A stretch of 64,000 bases of DNA. Source: Pogonophryne albipinna. Taxonomy: Eukaryota > Chordata > Actinopteri > Perciformes > Artedidraconidae. The DNA is taken from assembly GCA_028583405.1 (NCBI GenBank), contig JAPTMU010000109.1:99692-163691 (forward strand). Direction: 5' to 3'. The translations under genes and the position numbers were made by a program. Below, one piece after another: positions 1 to 31,699 of this stretch (its first letter is position 1; each line of letters opens with the position of its first letter). The notes beneath the pieces were generated by a model, which did not search any database, was not told the DNA's origin, and was given only the letters and a program-made list of their open reading frames with translations.

Positions 1-250
1 CCCACTAACAGCCTAGCGTCTGCTACCCACTAACAGCCTAGCGTCTGCTACCCACTAACAGCCTAGAGTCTGCTACCCACTAACAGCCTAGCGTCTGCTA
101 CCCACTAACAGCCTAGCGTCTGCTACCCACTAACAGCCTAGCGTCTGCTACCCACTAACAGCCTAGCGTCTGCTACCCACTAACAGCCTAGCGTCTGCTA
201 CCCACTAACAGCCTAGCGTCTGCTACCCACTAACAGCCTAGCGTCTGCTA
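1..250. repeat. 25-bp minisatellite, 10 copies
   Basis: Ten head-to-tail copies of a 25-bp unit starting CCCACTAACAGCCTAG. The third copy carries one substitution (GAG for GCG). The array touches the left window edge, so its full length is unknown. Positions 251-428 downstream hold no recognisable gene. Confidence 0.97.
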
Positions 251-523
251 ACATTATGTTCAGTTTGATTGACAGTGTTGGGCTTAAAGCAGCATAGCCA
301 CTAATGTCTGATCAACATAAAATGCTATGTTTATTATTCTGGGATGTTTGGTAACAGAATGATTAAAACCTCCAGGATGAGGAACTTTAAATAACGCTAA
401 CACTGATTATCATTATCTTTCTCCTCAGACATCCCCGGCCTCTGATTGGACGACGACTCTGGTTGGCTGCCTCTGATTGGCTAATAAATCATCTCTAGCC
501 CCGCCCTTCTGTGACGCGTCGCC

Positions 524-755
524 ATGTCAAACATCAACGTCTCATTGGACAACCCATACGGTGAGGTCACCATCCCCCGTGCTAAGCTCCACCCCTCGGA
601 GGACGGCTCCACGGTGATAGCCAATCCGATGGCTCTGAGCAGCGACAACAACCCGTACAGCGCCCAGAGCCCCGCCCCCTCGTACCTGGTGAAGGAGGCG
701 GAGCCAGAGGAGGGGGGGGGGGCAGTGCTGCTACCGCTGTAGGAGGAGGAAGTGA
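524..755 (+). CDS. cysrt1: cysrt1-like (cysteine-rich tail protein 1), tail frameshifted in an 11-G run
   Basis: The frame opens at ATG 524, after an in-frame TGA twelve bases upstream, and closes at TAG 740-742 (72 aa). The N-terminus carries NPYGEVTIPRAKL followed later by NPYS. This matches the NPY..(I/V).IPRA.L.P...NPYS layout I recall for mammalian CYSRT1, a small epithelial protein with a cysteine-rich C-terminus. As written, the product has no cysteine tail and ends AVLLPL. Bases 712-722 are eleven G; with ten, the frame would continue QCCYRCRRRK and stop at TGA 753-755. The tail is therefore present but one base out of frame, through a homopolymer sequencing error or a real frameshift. 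A likely splice acceptor (CTCCTCAG, ending 428) suggests a non-coding upstream exon. The next gene is rnf224-like, as in human 9q34.3. Confidence 0.75.
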
Positions 756-806
756 TGTCATAACGAGAGGAAGTGATGTCATAACGAGAGGGAGTGATGT
801 CACAGC
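747..806 (+). repeat. short tandem repeat in cysrt1 3' UTR
   Basis: About three copies of a ~22-bp unit built on GGAAGTGATGTCATAACGAG, the last copy diverged. The restored cysrt1 stop would fall inside the first copy. Confidence 0.8.
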
Positions 807-971
807 GATGAGGGAGTGAGAAAGGAGGACTGTGATTGGCTTATTTTACTTTCCGTTCACCGAGGAATCGAGGAAGGAGACAAGGAAGTGAAGAAGAAAA
901 CATGAACTGACTTTAGGAGGCTGTTTACTCATAGGCGGCCATTTTGTGTCTCCAACCTTCTATGCAAAATG

Positions 972-1085
972 ATAATAACCCTTTTTAAAGAGTCCCTATA
1001 GGAACCCAGCTGCGTCACGAAGTCTTAATAATAATAACCCTTTTTAAAGAGTCCCTATAGGAACCCAGCTGCGTCACGAAGTCTT
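972..1085. repeat. 59-bp tandem duplication
   Basis: Two copies at 59-bp period, each containing CCCTTTTTAAAGAGTCCC and GCTGCGTCACGAAGTCTT, in the presumed 3' UTR of the cysrt1-like gene. Confidence 0.9.
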
Positions 1086-1474
1086 TAATAATAATCATTT
1101 TTATAAATCACAAATATTTATATGCACAAAATGGCCGCTGCTGAACCGTGTCTCTGTTGTTACCATGGCAACACATTTAGCGAGTAATCATTAATTACCA
1201 GATGAATTATTATTATTAATTTACCCACAGATTCCATTAAAACAAACCATAATATATATCATTATAAATATGAGTCTCAGATCAACGAGTTTCTGCTCAC
1301 TTTTTAGTATTTTTTATATTTTTATATTTTGATCCACTTTTCTAACTTTGGTTTTCATGAAGTTTTATAAAGTATTTATATTTTTGCACAATGATTTTAG
1401 TATGAAGGAGTTTCTAAGTATAAATGCAGAAAATATGAAATGTGGATTAAATGTGAGAAGATGTTTTAATCTGA

Positions 1475-1480
1475 AATAAA
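1475..1480 (+). terminator. cysrt1: poly(A) signal AATAAA, cysrt1
   Basis: First canonical AATAAA after the cysrt1-like stop, about 720 bp downstream, just before a TG-rich microsatellite. It is the likely 3' end of that transcript. Confidence 0.55.
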
Positions 1481-1517
1481 GACCATTAACGAGCGGCAGA
1501 TCTCATCATTTATAACA

Positions 1518-1687
1518 GTGTGTGTGTGTGTGAGAGTGTGTGTGTGAGTGTGTGTGTGAGTGTGTGTGTGAGAGTGTGTGTGTGTGAGTGAGTGAGTGTG
1601 TGTGTGAGAGTGTGTGTGTGTGAGTGAGTGAGTGTGTGTGTGAGAGTGTGTGTGTGTGTGTGAGTGAGTGAGTGTGTGTGTGTGTGT
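1518..1687. repeat. (TG)n / GAGTG microsatellite
   Basis: About 170 bp of alternating TG interrupted by GAG. It sits between the cysrt1 poly(A) signal and the GC-richer sequence before the rnf224-like gene. Confidence 0.95.
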
Positions 1688-1689
1688 TT

Positions 1690-1971
1690 GTTGCTAGGCG
1701 CCCTCGCTCAGAGCTGTAACCTGATAGGCCGACAGGGAGCAGCTCCTCTTTCTATTGGCTGATCAGGTTTCAGGTTTTTGTTTTTAAACCTTTAACTCGG
1801 GGAGGAGAGGAGAGGGAAGGAAGGACACTGGATTAAAAACAAAAAGAAAAGAATAAGAAGTTATGAAACTGGAAAAATAGAAGAAGAAGAAGAAGAAGAA
1901 GAAGAAGAAGAAGAAGAAGAAGAAGAAGAAGAAGAAGAAGAAGAAGAAGAAAATGTGAAGGAAAGATAGAG
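1690..1971 (+). promoter_or_regulatory. rnf224: possible rnf224 promoter and non-coding first exon
   Basis: The stretch has a CCAAT-box-like ATTGGCTGATCAGG near 1754. It then runs through purine-rich sequence with a (GAA)n tract to GATAGAG|GTGAGTTTC, a consensus splice donor at 1971/1972. The next good acceptor is TTGTCTGTCAG at 5152, six bases before the rnf224 ATG. A 5' UTR exon here with an intron at 1972-5152 is inferred, not shown. Confidence 0.35.
1879..1951. repeat. (GAA)n microsatellite
   Basis: About 24 uninterrupted GAA triplets. Long GAA tracts can form triplex DNA. If the first exon is read correctly, this one would be transcribed in the rnf224 5' UTR. Confidence 0.97.
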
Positions 1972-2117
1972 GTGAGTTTCTATCCAATCACATAGAACCT
2001 GTCTGCATTACTATCCCGATTGGACGGTTTCATCTTCAGTCTTCATTCTCTTTGAAAGTAATCACATGACTTTAAATACTGAGCAGTAAAAGTACTAAGT
2101 GCTGTTTCCTGTTAACA

Positions 2118-4962
2118 TCAACAAAGCTAACAGCTAACAAAGCATATAGCTAACATAGCAAAGCTAACAGCTAACAAAGCATATAGCTAACATAGTAAAG
2201 CTAACAGCTAACAAAGCATATAGCTAACATAGCAAAGCTAACAGCTAATATAAACAAAGCTAACAGCTAATATAACGGAGCTAACAGCTCATATAAACAA
2301 AGCTAACAGCTAATATAAACAAAGCTAACAGCTAATATATCGGAGCTAACAGCTAACATAACAGAGCTAACAGCTAATATAAACAAAGCTAACAGCTAAT
2401 ATAACCGAGCTAACAGCTAATATAAACAAAGCATATAGCTAACATAGCAAAGCTAACATCTAATATAAACAAAGCTAACAGCTAATATAACGGAGCTAAC
2501 AGCTAATATAAACAAAGCTAACAGCTAATATAAACAAAGCTAACAGCTAATATAACGGAGCTAACAGCTAACATAACAGAGCTAACAGCTAACATAACAG
2601 AGCCAACAGCTAATATAAACAAAGCTAACAGCTAATATAAACAAAGCTAACAGCTAATATAACGGAGCTAACAGCTAACATAACAGAGCTAATAGCTAAT
2701 ATAAACAAAGCTAACAGCTAATATAACAGAGCTAACAGCTAATATAAACAAAGCTAACAGCTAACATAACAGAGCTAACAGCTAATATAACGGAGCTAAC
2801 AGCTCATATAAACAAAGCTAACAGCTAATATAAACAAAGCTAACAGCTAATATATCGGAGCTAACAGCTAACATAACAGAGCTAACAGCTAATATAAACA
2901 AAGCTAACAGCTAATATAACGGAGCTAACAGCTAATATAAACAAAGCATATAGCTAACATAGCAAAGCTAACATCTAATATAAACAAAGCTAACAGCTAA
3001 TATAACGGAGCTAACAGCTAATATAAACAAAGCTAACAGCTAATATAAACAAAGCTAACAGCTAATATAACGGAGCTAACAGCTAACATAACAGAGCTAA
3101 CAGCTAAATAAACAGAGCTAACAGCTAATATAACAAGCTAACAGCTAATATAAACAAAGCTAACAGCTAATATAACGGAGCTAACAGCTAACATAACAGC
3201 TAACAGCTAATATAAACAAAGCTAACAGCTAATATAACAGAGCTAACAGCTAATATAAACAAAGCTAACAGCTAACTAACAGAGCTAAAGCTAATATAAA
3301 CAAAGCTAACAGCTAACATAACAGCTAACAGCTAATATAACAAAGCTAACAGCTAATATAAACAGAGCTAACAGCTAATATAACGGAGCTAACAGCTAAC
3401 ATAAAGAGCTAACAGCTAATATAAACAAAGCTAACAGCTAATATAATGGAGCTAACAGCTAACATAACAGAGCTAACAGCTAATATAAACAAAGCTAACA
3501 GCTAATAAACAGAGCTAACAGCTAATATAAACAAAGCTAACAGCTAACATAACAGAGCTAACAGCTAATATAAACAAAGCTAACAGCTAATATAACAAAG
3601 CTAACAGCTAATATAACGGAGCTAACAGCTATCATACAAAGCTAACAGCTAATATAAACAAAGCTAACAGCTAATAACAGAGCTAACAGCTAATATAAAC
3701 AAAGCTAACAGCTAATATAACGGAGCTAACAGCTCATAGCAAAGCTAACAGCTAATATAAACAAAGCTAACAGCTAATATAAACAAAGCTAACAGCTAAT
3801 ATAACGGAGCTAACAGCTAACATAACAAGCTAACAGCTAATATAAACAGCTAACAGCTAATATAACAAAGCTAACAGCTAATATAAACAAAGCTAACAGC
3901 TAATAACAGAGCTAACAGCTAACATAACAAAGCTAACAGCTAATATAAACAAAGCTAACAGCTAACATAAAAGCTAACAGCTAATATAAACAAAGCTAAC
4001 AGCTAATATAACGGAGCTAACAGCTAATATAACAAAGCTAACAGCTAACATAACAGAGCTAACAGCTAATATAAACAAAGCTAACAGCTAATATAACGGA
4101 GCTAACAGCTAATATAAACAAAGCTAACAGCTAATATAACGGAGCTAACAGCTAATATAAACAAAGCTAACAGCTAACATAACAGAGCTAACAGCTAATA
4201 TAAACAAAGCTAACAGCTAATATAACGGAGCTAACAGCTAATATAAACAAAGCTAACAGCTAATATAACGGAGCTAACAGCTAATATAAACAAAGCTAAC
4301 AGCTAATATAAACAAAGCTAACAGCTAATATAACGGAGCTAACAGCTATATACAAAGCTAACAGCTAATAAACGGAGCTAACAGCTAATATAAACAAAGC
4401 TAACAGCTATATAAACAAAGCTAACAGCTAATATAACGGAGCTAACAGCTATCATAGCAAAGCTAACAGCTAATATAAACAAAGCTAACAGCTAATATAA
4501 ACAAAGCTAACAGCTAATATAAACAAAGCTAACAGCTAATATAACGGAGCTAACAGCTAACATAACAGAGCTAACAGCTAATATAAACAAAGCTAACAGC
4601 TAATATAACGGAGCTAACAGCTAATATAAACAAAACTAACAGATAACATAACAGAGCTAACAGCTAACATAACAAAGCTAACAGCTAATATAAACAAAGC
4701 TAACAGCTAACATAACAGAGCTAACAGCTAATATAAACAAAGCTAACAGCTAATATAACGGAGCTAACAGCTAATATAAACAAAGCTAACAGCTAACATA
4801 ACAGAGCTAACAGCTAATATAAACAAAGCTAACAGCTAATATAACGGAGCTAACAGCTAATATAAACAAAGCTAACAGCTAATATAACGGAGCTAACAGC
4901 TAATATAAACAAAGCTAACAGCTAACATAACAGAGCTAACAGCTAATATAAACAAAGCTAAC
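2118..4962. repeat. ~17-bp AGCTAACAGCTAATATA minisatellite, ~2.8 kb
   Basis: Well over a hundred alternations of GCTAACAGCTAATATAA followed by either ACAAA or CGGA. They form a ~35-40-bp higher-order pair with many single-base variants. The array ends exactly where the truncated cysrt1 copy begins (AGCTAACC|ATG). It contains no gene. Confidence 0.97.
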
Positions 4963-4963
4963 C

Positions 4964-5087
4964 ATGTCAAACATCAACGTCTCATTGGACAACCCGTACG
5001 GTGAGATCACCATTCCCCGCGCTAAGCTCCGCCCCTCTGAGGACGGCTCCACGGTGATAGCCAATCCAATGGCTCTGAGCAGCGACA
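4964..5087 (+). pseudogene. truncated duplicate of the cysrt1-like coding exon
   Basis: About 124 bp match 524-647 with few substitutions, from the ATG through ALSSD, then homology stops and AT-rich sequence follows. The frame runs on to TAA 5126-5128, giving 54 codons without the NPYS segment or the cysteine tail. Two protein changes from the parent are GEITIP for GEVTIP and KLRP for KLHP; the second looks closer to the mammalian sequence. The copy abuts the minisatellite and lies just upstream of rnf224, so it probably arose when this block duplicated. Confidence 0.85.
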
Positions 5088-5128
5088 GCCATATTATATT
5101 AAACATAAAAATAAAAATGGTTTATTAA

Positions 5129-11460
<6,332 letters not shown>

Positions 11461-11495
11461 GGCCGGCCAATGAGAGAGAGGCTCGGCTGAGTTTT

Positions 11496-11501
11496 AATAA
11501 A
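11496..11501 (+). terminator. rnf224: poly(A) signal AATAAA, rnf224
   Basis: AATAAA lies 36 bp after the rnf224 stop. A transposon begins six bases downstream (11508). A second AATAAA at 15176-15181, beyond the insertion, may be the original continuation of the 3' UTR. Confidence 0.6.
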
Positions 11502-12341
11502 CAGTTACGGGCCGTCTACACAGCGGCGTGCGTTGAAGCTTCAACGCTTCTGCCCGTTCACTTTGAATGGGGTGACGTCACGCTTCGCCGAACTGCATTG
11601 TGGGTAGGGTTGGGTATCGTTTGAATTTCCACGATTCCGATTCTACTTCTCGATTCCGGTTCTTTGAGGGTCAGGGTAAAAAAATGATACACGCTTCTTC
11701 CACCAAAAAAATTACATTTATCCGAGAAACTTTGACACAGGTTAGTTTCCAGTAATATTCACATGAGTCAGTCTGTTTATATTCACTGTAACTGTAACCT
11801 GAGAACCACTGAAGCTACAACAGCCCAACCTTTAAAGGAAACCCCCCCCCCATTTAAAAACAGTTCTTGTTGAGAGAAACCAGCAGATCTGCCTCTCAGG
11901 CAAACCAGGAAGAAATGTTTGAACATTTTGAAGTGAAATGCTTCAATCTGGTGCACTTTGAGCAGAATGACTAGAGACTAGATCTAGGGGGTACGACTCT
12001 AAACACCCATATGAAAAAGATCGGTTTACATTTTAATAATTAAATAAGTATGTGAACATAACCAATAACCCATAGCCAATAACAAATTCATGTAATGTAT
12101 TTTATTTTTGTTGTTCATTCAGATCTTATTTTACTATTTTATTTATGCATATGTTTTTATCTCCAGTTTAAACGATATGTCTGGTTTACTGTCCTATAGT
12201 TTACATTGGAATGATTTCAAACCTGTTTTATCCCAATCATTATAAAGGAGTGCCTTGGAAATATGTGTTTACATAAATTGTGATCAAACCGTTTGAGACC
12301 CACTGAGATAACTTAGACTAAAGTGAACTATCTGAACCCTC

Positions 12342-12912
12342 AGAGTCCTTTACCTCACTGAGCTGTAGTTATCAGCCTCAGTCTGACTGGAGAGGACTCT
12401 CCTCCACCTCTCAGAGTCCTTTCCCTCACTGAGCTGTAGTTATCAGCCTCAGTCTGACTGGAGAGGACTCTCCTCCACCTCTCAAGAGTCCTTTCCCTCA
12501 CTGAGCTGTAGTTATCAGCCTCTCAGTCTGACTGGAGAGGACTCTCCTCCACCTCTCAAGAGTCCTTTCCCTCACTGAGCTGTAGTTATCAGCCTCAGTC
12601 TGACTGGAGAGGACTCTCCTCCACCTCTCAGAGTCCTTTCCCTCACTGAGCTGTAGTTATCAGCCTCTCAGTCTGACTGGAGAGGACTCTCCTCCACCTC
12701 TCAAGAGTCCTTTCCCTCACTGAGCTGTAGTTATCAGCCTCAGTCTGACTGGAGAGGACTCTCCTCCACCTCTCAGAGTCCTTTACCTCACTGAGCTGTA
12801 GTTATCAGCCTCAGTCTGACTGGAGAGGACTCTCCTCCACCTCTCAGAGTCCTTTACCTCACTGAGCTGTAGTTATCAGCCTCAGTCTGACTGGAGAGGA
12901 CTCTCCTCCACA
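12342..12912. repeat. ~71-bp tandem repeat, ~8 copies, inside the hAT
   Basis: Units contain AGAGTCCTTTACCTCACTGA, GCTGTAGTTATCAGCCTCAG and GACTGGAGAGGACTCTCC. Copies differ mainly by small insertions (CTC, AA). Confidence 0.95.
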
Positions 12913-12984
12913 TCATTGGAGAAACATCTTCTTCTTCCGTTAGAGCAGCTAGCACCAGATGCTAATAACAACACCGGGCGGTGC

Positions 12985-13075
12985 GCCCTCCCTCTCTCCC
13001 TCTCTCCCTCTCTCTCTCCCTCTCTCTCTCACTCGCTCTCTCCCTCTCTCCCTCTCTCTCTCCCTCTCTCACTCG
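12985..13075. repeat. (CT)n / CCCTCT low-complexity tract
   Basis: Pyrimidine-only tract of CCCTCTCT units interrupted by ACTCG, inside the nested hAT. Confidence 0.95.
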
Positions 13076-13322
13076 CACTTTGGCTGTGAGCTGCGGTTGC
13101 CAGATAAGCCAACATCCCCCATTTTCATCACTTACAGCGCCCATCGTACAGGGCGAATGAAACGTGTAACCGGGGTGAAAAGGGTGTTACATTTACTTAA
13201 TTATGAATGTTGTTACATCAAGGCCGAAAATTAGGATGAGCCCCAACGGTCAAAACATTTGTTTCCCTCCCAGAGCTGCCAGCGCAGCGCCTCCCAGATC
13301 TGGCGCCCTAGGCGAACATCTA

Positions 13323-14233
13323 CAGTTGCAAGAAAAAGTGAATGTGAACCCTTTGGATTCTCCACACATAGCGTTGTGTGCTCCTTCCAAACAACTCAGC
13401 TTTGGTTTCATCTGTCCACAGAACATGTTGCCAGTAGAGAAGCTGTGGAACATCCAGGTGCTCTTTTGCAAACTTCAAACGTGCAGCAATGTTTGTTCTG
13501 GACAGCAGTGGCTTCCTCCGTGGTGTCCTCCCATGAACTCCATTCTTCTTCAGTGTTTTACGTATCGTAGATTCGTCAACAGAGATGTTAGCATGTGCCA
13601 GAGAGTCTCTAGCTGACACTCTAGGATTCTTCTTCACCTCATTGAGCATTCTGTGCTCTTGCAGTCATCTTTACAGGACGTCCTAGGGAGAGTAGCAACA
13701 GTGCTGAACTTTCTCCATGTATAGACAACTTGTCTTACCGTGGACTGATGAACATCAAGGCTTTCAGAGATACTTTTGTAACCCTTTCCAGCTTTATGCA
13801 AGTCAACCATTCTTAATGGTAGGTCTTCTGAGAGCTCTTTTGTGCGAGGCATGGTTCACATCTGGCAATGCTTCTTAAGAATAGCACATTCAAAACTGGT
13901 GTGTATTTTTTATAGGGCAGGGCAGCTTTAACCAACACCTCCAATCTCGTCTCCTTGATTGGACTCCAGGTTGGCTGACTCCTGACTCCAATGAGCTCTT
14001 GAAGAAGTCTTTAGCCTCGGGGTTCACATACTTGTTCCACCCTGCACTGTGAATGTTTACATGGTGTGTTCAATAAAAACATGAAAACATATCATTGTTT
14101 GTGTGGTATTAGTTTAAGCAGACTGTGTTTGTCTATTGTTGTGACTTAGATGAAGATCAGAACACATTTTATCACCAACTTATGCAGAAATCCAGGTCAT
14201 TCCAAAGGATTCACATACTTTTTCTTGCAACTG
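13323..14233 (-). mobile_element. Tc1/mariner-like element, internally deleted
   Basis: The ends CAGTTGCAAGAAAAAGT and ACTTTTTCTTGCAACTG are inverted repeats flanked by TA (13321-13322, 14234-14235), the Tc1 target. On the - strand, frame pieces give an N-terminal helix-turn-helix part (13852-13634, [20 protein letters not shown] onward). A second piece (13649-13320) has DESTIRKTLKKNGVHG and LWTDETKAELFG, carrying the first catalytic Asp. The two pieces are frameshifted. The second runs straight from RYVWR into the terminal repeat, so the region for the remaining catalytic residues is deleted. The element is about 0.9 kb, inactive, and sits inside the hAT. Confidence 0.92.
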
Positions 14234-14320
14234 TATAACGCCAGTGCGACGGGCCGGCCCTGGTCTCAGGTTACGCTGTAGGAAGTGTAGGTACAACCGC
14301 AATGTGTGGGTTGTTGTCGT

Positions 14321-14776
14321 TGTACTATGGGTACAACGCTACACTTTGGGTACAACGCTACACTTTGGGTACAACGCTACACTTTGGGTACAACGCTACA
14401 CTTTGGGTACAAAGCTACACTTTGGGTACAACGCTACACTTTGGGTACAACGCTACAACGCTACACTTTGGGTACAACGCTACAACGCTACACTTTGGGT
14501 ACAACGCTACACTTTGGGTACAAAGCTACACTTTGGGTACAACGCTACACTTTGGGTACAACGCTACACTTTGGGTACAAAGCTACACTTTGGGTACAAC
14601 GCTACACTTTGGGTACAAAGCTACACTTTGGGTACAACGCTACACTTTGGGTACAACGCTACACTTTGGGTACAACGCTACACTTTGGGTACAAAGCTAC
14701 ACTATGGGTACAACGCTACACTTTGGGTACAACGCTACACTTTGGGTACAACGCTACACTTTGGGTACAACGCTAC
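14321..14776. repeat. 19-bp minisatellite TACAACGCTACACTTTGGG
   Basis: About 24 units of TACAACGCTACACTTTGGG, with AAAGC and short CTACAACG duplications as variants. The unit lacks stops in all three + frames, which creates spurious open frames. It lies near the right end of the nested hAT. Confidence 0.96.
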
Positions 14777-15370
14777 ATGTCCCGCCCCGCAGCAGTCATA
14801 CAGTAGGCTATGGAGAGCGGCGAGAAACATTTCCTCAGGCATCGAAAAGCGGAACCGAAATTCACATGTCTAAATGATGCCGTTGGAATCGAAATGTTGG
14901 AACCGGTTCCGGTTCTCGGTACCCAACCCTAATTGTGGGAGCGTCGCTGGCGTTGCTCGCTGCAAAAGTTGAGCAATGTTCAACTTTTGAAGCTTCGGCA
15001 GAAGCGTCAGCCAATCGAATCATATGCCAGTACAAGCTCTAGCCAATCAAACCGCATGCTTGTGTGTCTGGGGCGGGAGATGCATGTGATTGGTTGTTGG
15101 TCGAGTTTCAGACACGCCCACCTGCTAGCTTCAGCGCACGCCGCCGTGTGGACGGCCCATTAGGATTCGTTTAGAAATAAAGCAACAGATGAGTTCAACG
15201 GGTTCAGACGCCGGCAGGTTACCGTCTTTAACCTCTAAAAGATAAGAAGTATTATAAGCGTTTATATTTTCACTTTGTACTTCTGCAGATCTTCAGTACT
15301 GTATTCATATAATATATCACGTGGTTTGCATTGTGAGTGAAATAAAGACAGAGCTGCTGTGAAAGAAATA

Positions 15371-15376
15371 TTTATT
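15371..15376 (-). terminator. pisd: poly(A) signal, pisd (minus strand)
   Basis: TTTATT on + is AATAAA on -, about 600 bp after the pisd stop codon. No earlier canonical signal was seen between the stop and here. It lies close to + AATAAA motifs at 15176 and 15341, so the two convergent genes may end within a few hundred bases. Confidence 0.55.
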
Positions 15377-15789
15377 AATAATTACATATTTTGCAAAAGT
15401 AAAGAAACTGAACGGTTAACTTCTTCTTCTGTTGTTGAGAACAATAAAGTTTTAACATTCAAACTGTGGACGGAGAAACTTGTTATAATGTGACCGTTAG
15501 TTTAACAGTTTATAATGTGTTTGTTAAATCTGATGTGTGGTTTTAGAGATTAAACAAACACGTGTTGAGTCTCTGGAAGAACAACATGGAGACAGAACAG
15601 AAAAACAGAAAAGTAACACTTTTGGCATTTTCCCTTCAGGAGGCACAAGGCATTCTGGGAGTTTTAGTCTGCTTTATGTCCCCAGCAGCGTCTTATTTTG
15701 TAGAGAATACATAATGCTTAGAAATAATCTATAAAATCTTTCGTTCATTGTTAAAAATCAGGCCCCTCCCTCTGAGTCTGCAGCTCGGC

Positions 15790-15976
15790 CAATCAGAGCC
15801 CGCCGAGCTGTCCAATCAGAGGCCGCCGAGCCGTCGAATCAGAGGCCATTTAGCAATCCAATCAGAGGCCATCTAGTCGTCCAATCAGAGGCCATCTAGT
15901 CGTCCAATCAGAGGCCATCTAGTCGTCCAATCAGTGGCCATCTAGTCGTCCAATCAGAGGCCATTGAGTTGTCCAA

Positions 15977-15990
<14 letters not shown>
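15790..15990 (-). repeat. ~22-bp CCAATCAGAGGCC repeat at the pisd stop codon
   Basis: About nine units of GTCCAATCAGAGGCCATCTA (+), diverging toward 15790. In pisd orientation each carries CCTCTGATTGGAC. The TGA stop (15979-15977) is the TGA of the first unit, so the array continues from the last codons into the 3' UTR. Confidence 0.9.
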
Positions 15991-30982
<14,992 letters not shown>

Positions 30983-31072
30983 GTTGTTTGTGGAAGTGAC
31001 GTAGACACGTTGTACGTCACCTTGAAGTGAGGGGGATTTCCCTGAGTGAAGACTGGCAGGAAGAAACCTGCA

Positions 31073-31257
<185 letters not shown>

Positions 31258-31465
31258 AACCTGCAGCGGGTTTTTAAAGGAGCTCAGCTCACACACCCTT
31301 GCACACTGTTAGTGTATTCTAGAACCCTGAAGGCAGGAGAGACTGACAAGAGTCAAGGGAAGCTTATAAAAGTTAACAGCATTTAATTACACAAAAGATG
31401 CGGTGGTGTACAAAATGAAATGTGCGAGTGGAGGCGCTCTCCTCATCCGACCGGTCAGTCCAGGT

Positions 31466-31517
31466 CCCTTTCTCATTTCATCAAATCCCCCTCCTCGACT
31501 CCTCGGTCCTCCGGTAG
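31466..31517 (+). repeat. direct-repeat copy flanking the inverted block (left)
   Basis: CCCTTTCTCATTTCATCAAA through CTCCGGTAGTGAC recurs in the same orientation at 40131-40187 with small differences. The pair brackets the inverted repeat. Positions 31260-31465 hold nothing recognisable. Confidence 0.85.
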
Positions 31518-31699
31518 TGACCCGGAAATGAATTTCAGCGCGCCATGTTGAAGGACATCTCATTTCTCTAAATGCACTTCGAGGACCGAGCATCGAGCAT
31601 CGAGGAGGCTCTCTGGAGGAGCTCTAACCGAGGATACACTGATGGGTCCTCCACGGTCCTCCACGGCTCCTTCGTGGATGCATTTCCGGCAACAGAGAT

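Larger units (their letters stand above)
11605..14931. mobile_element. hAT element nested in the outer MITE
   Basis: The left end TAGGGTTGGGTATCG and right end CGGTACCCAACCCTA are inverted repeats. They are bracketed by a perfect 8-bp duplication ATTGTGGG (11597-11604 and 14932-14939), diagnostic of hAT insertion. No transposase frame survives. The interior is two tandem arrays, a CT-rich tract, a Tc1 insertion and unassigned sequence (11650-12340). Confidence 0.88.
11508..15159. mobile_element. outer Harbinger-like element carrying a nested hAT
   Basis: The left end (C)GGGCCGTCTACACAGCGGCG and right end CGCCGCCGTGTGGACGGCCC(A) are inverted repeats with few mismatches. Both are flanked by TTA (11505-11507 and 15160-15162), the target duplication typical of PIF/Harbinger. 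Without the inner insertion the element is about 320 bp, so it is a non-autonomous MITE. Class assignment rests on ends and target site only. Confidence 0.7.

Noticed and set aside
1..250. CRISPR-like look of regularly spaced repeats (also at 10331-11166 and 16244-18415)
   Set aside because: Units are directly adjacent with no unique spacers, there are no cas genes, and the surrounding genes are vertebrate.
13203..13616. 137-codon plus-strand frame across the Tc1 element
   Set aside because: It is antisense to the clearly recognisable Tc1 transposase pieces on the minus strand.
14244..14877. YTLGTTLHFGYNATLWVQ frames in all three + frames
   Set aside because: Product of the 19-bp minisatellite inside the hAT.
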